From Kiritimatiellia bacterium (GTDB lineage: Bacteria; Verrucomicrobiota; Kiritimatiellia; UBA8416; YA12-FULL-48-11): DNA of 64,000 nt. Positions within the stretch are counted from its first letter, which is position 1. Each line of letters opens with the position of its first letter. The translations under genes and the position numbers were made by a program. The stretch lies in assembly GCA_028716365.1 (NCBI GenBank), contig JAQUPZ010000007.1, positions 186,001 to 250,000 of the forward strand. Direction: 5' to 3'. Below, one piece after another: positions 62,717 through 64,000 of this stretch. The notes beneath the pieces were generated by a model. It did no database searches. It was not told the origin of the DNA and was given only the letters and a program-made list of their open reading frames with translations.

Positions 62717-64000
62717 GTGCTGAAACTGTTGAGGAACATCTGGCTGGGTGTATCCCTGATCTTATTGGCTTCCGGACTCCTGCTGTTGTCTGACCTTGAC
62801 CGCAGGCGGGGTGCAAAGAAATCTTCCAAGGCTCTTCCTCGCCTGGCCGTGATGCAGTGGGCTTCGACGGATCTGCTCGATCAAATCGTAAAGGGGTTTA
62901 TTGAAGGATTGCGTCAGCAGGGCTTCGAGCACGGTCGTACTGCCGATATCCGTTTTCTGAATGCGTCTGGCGACAATTCCACCGGCAATGTAATGGCGCG
63001 CGATCTGGTCGGTGGGTCATATGACTTGGTACTGACTGCCAGCACACTCGCATTGCAGGCGGTAGCCAAGGCAAATACTCCCGGACGAGTTATTCATGTC
63101 TTCGGCGGAGTGACAGATCCATACGGCGCTGGAGTTGGTATTACCGGCCCCAAACCAGATCAGCACCCTGGCCACCTGGTCGGCGTTGGGACGTTTCAGC
63201 CGGTCGATCGAGCCATACGGATCGCCCGCAAGATGAATCCCAAACTGCGCAAAATCGGAGTGGCGTGGAGTCCGGGTGAAAGTAACTCCGAGGCCTGTGT
63301 CCTCAAAGCACGGTCCACATGCAAGGATCTCGGCATTGAACTGATCGAGGCTAATGTCGGTAACACCTCGGAAGTACCCGAAGCCATTCGTTCAATACTG
63401 GCTCGAGGTTCGGAAGCTGTCTGGGTAGGCGGTGACACTGTGGCTATTTCCGCAATCAGCGCCATTGTTTCCTCCGCCCGCGCCTTGAAGGTTCCCGTGT
63501 TCACAAATGATCCAAACGATACCGCTGATAAGGGTGTAATCTTCGGCGTGGGTGCTTCATATCATAAAGTGGGTGTCGCGGTTGGCGAGATCGCGGGAAA
63601 GATCCTGAACGGAACCTCGCCAAAATCCTTTGGAGTTGAAAACCTGGTACCTGAGGTGCTGACGGTTAATGAAACGCTTGTAAAGGAATTTGAAGGGTGG
63701 TCAATACCTGAGGAGATTCACGCTCAAGCCATGGCATCGACAAATGTTACCGGGACTGCCGCAGTGCCATCCAGCCAGGTTCCTGCACGGTGCTGGGAAA
63801 TAAGGATTGCCCGTTACAACGATGCACAATTCTCGGCAGATACATGGCGGGGCATTATGGACGGATTCAAAAAACAGGGCCTACAGGAAGGGCGCGACTT
63901 CAATGTGCGTTGTTTGAATGCACAGGGAGATATTACGACAATGACAAGCATCATGACAGCGATCCGCGCCGAGCGACCCGATCTTGTCATGACCATCTCC
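62717..64000 (+). CDS. ABC transporter substrate-binding protein with tandem ABC_sub_bind domains, partial
   Basis: An open frame from GTG 62717 continues past the window end; 428 residues are visible. AAGGGAAG lies about 10 bp before the GTG, and an in-frame TAG at 62711 excludes an earlier start. An N-terminal hydrophobic segment (IWLGVSLILLASGLLLL) acts as signal or anchor. The first domain, about 45-335, has the ABC_sub_bind pattern: LAVMQWASTDLLDQIVKGF, GLRQQGF, TASTLALQAVAKA, and IGVAWSPGESNSEACV. A second copy begins near 358 with IRIARYNDAQFSADTWRG and GFKKQGLQEGRDF. Single-domain members bind small molecules for ABC import; a duplication in one chain is less usual. The rest of the gene and any permease lie outside the window. 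Confidence 0.8.
   Translation, partial: MLKLLRNIWLGVSLILLASGLLLLSDLDRRRGAKKSSKALPRLAVMQWASTDLLDQIVKGFIEGLRQQGFEHGRTADIRFLNASGDNSTGNVMARDLVGGSYDLVLTASTLALQAVAKANTPGRVIHVFGGVTDPYGAGVGITGPKPDQHPGHLVGVGTFQPVDRAIRIARKMNPKLRKIGVAWSPGESNSEACVLKARSTCKDLGIELIEANVGNTSEVPEAIRSILARGSEAVWVGGDTVAISAISAIVSSARALKVPVFTNDPNDTADKGVIFGVGASYHKVGVAVGEIAGKILNGTSPKSFGVENLVPEVLTVNETLVKEFEGWSIPEEIHAQAMASTNVTGTAAVPSSQVPARCWEIRIARYNDAQFSADTWRGIMDGFKKQGLQEGRDFNVRCLNAQGDITTMTSIMTAIRAERPDLVMTIS

Noticed and set aside
62512..62829. Minus-strand frame of 105 codons after the giant gene
   Set aside because: It overlaps the terminator hairpin and the start of the substrate-binding protein, and its composition is not convincing.
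39213..64000. A direct repeat of the tRNA-Arg 3' end as an attachment site
   Set aside because: Scanning by eye for CCAGGTACGCC-like sequence found no second copy, and no integrase gene is present.

Overview
The window looks like a chromosomal segment of a PVC-superphylum bacterium, most likely Kiritimatiellota, Lentisphaerota or Verrucomicrobiota. Four things point there: a gene block with the layout of the Akkermansia Amuc_1102-to-Amuc_1098 type IV pilus-like cluster; several pseudopilins; very large secreted proteins built from DUF2341, LamG and autotransporter-type repeats; and a catabolic block of Gfo/Idh/MocA, BNR, D-aminoacylase-like and ceramidase-like genes of the kind common in Planctomycetes and Lentisphaerae. 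The placement comes from gene content only. No rRNA is present.

Layout. 1-3451 (+): the end of a pseudopilin operon (partial protein tail, two pseudopilins, a GspK-like minor pseudopilin). 3614-5467 (-): a membrane protein with zinc ribbons and DnaJ-type CxxCxGxG knuckles. 5468-6111: a possibly frameshifted small gene and GC-rich palindromic repeats. 6112-17309 (-): a 3169-aa secreted modular protein and a smaller LamG-like protein, which share a C-terminal domain. 17803-26689 (+): a pseudopilin followed by five genes in the Amuc_1102 to Amuc_1098 arrangement (Ig-like secreted protein, PilM fused to a PilN-like domain, PilO/Amuc_1100-like, a zinc-ribbon plus calcium-repeat protein, secretin). 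26745-33140 (+): housekeeping genes, namely a stand-alone 5'-3' exonuclease, coaE, rho, tig, clpP and clpX. 33228-37265 (-): a compact operon with a sigma-54 activator, purine nucleoside phosphorylase, CCA-adding enzyme and panD. 37366-39076 (+): an M48 protease with TPRs and ogt. 39136-39212: tRNA-Arg(ACG).

39213-49000 (+): a block of higher apparent GC directly downstream of the tRNA. It holds six secreted or sugar/amide-active genes: a beta-helix protein, a Tat-exported oxidoreductase, a BNR/sialidase-like protein, a TIM-barrel isomerase, a D-aminoacylase-like amidohydrolase and a ceramidase-like protein. Related leader sequences recur five times at or before these genes, and two copies carry the same TTGACA-N18-CAGAAT promoter-like pair. 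49324-62505 (+): a 4393-aa secreted protein with autotransporter-type beta repeats, six DUF2341-LamG modules, about seven FN3-like linkers and one Calx-beta domain. 62717-64000 (+): the start of a tandem ABC_sub_bind protein, cut by the window edge.

How it may fit together (inference): pseudopilins, PilM/N, PilO-like protein and secretin form the envelope part of a PVC-type type IV pilus or type II secretion-like machine. The giant Asn/Thr-rich proteins beside it are plausible substrates or surface partners. No PilB/PilT ATPase, PilC or prepilin peptidase is encoded here. The catabolic block reads as a transferred or rearranged glycoconjugate-degradation cassette whose members share leaders.
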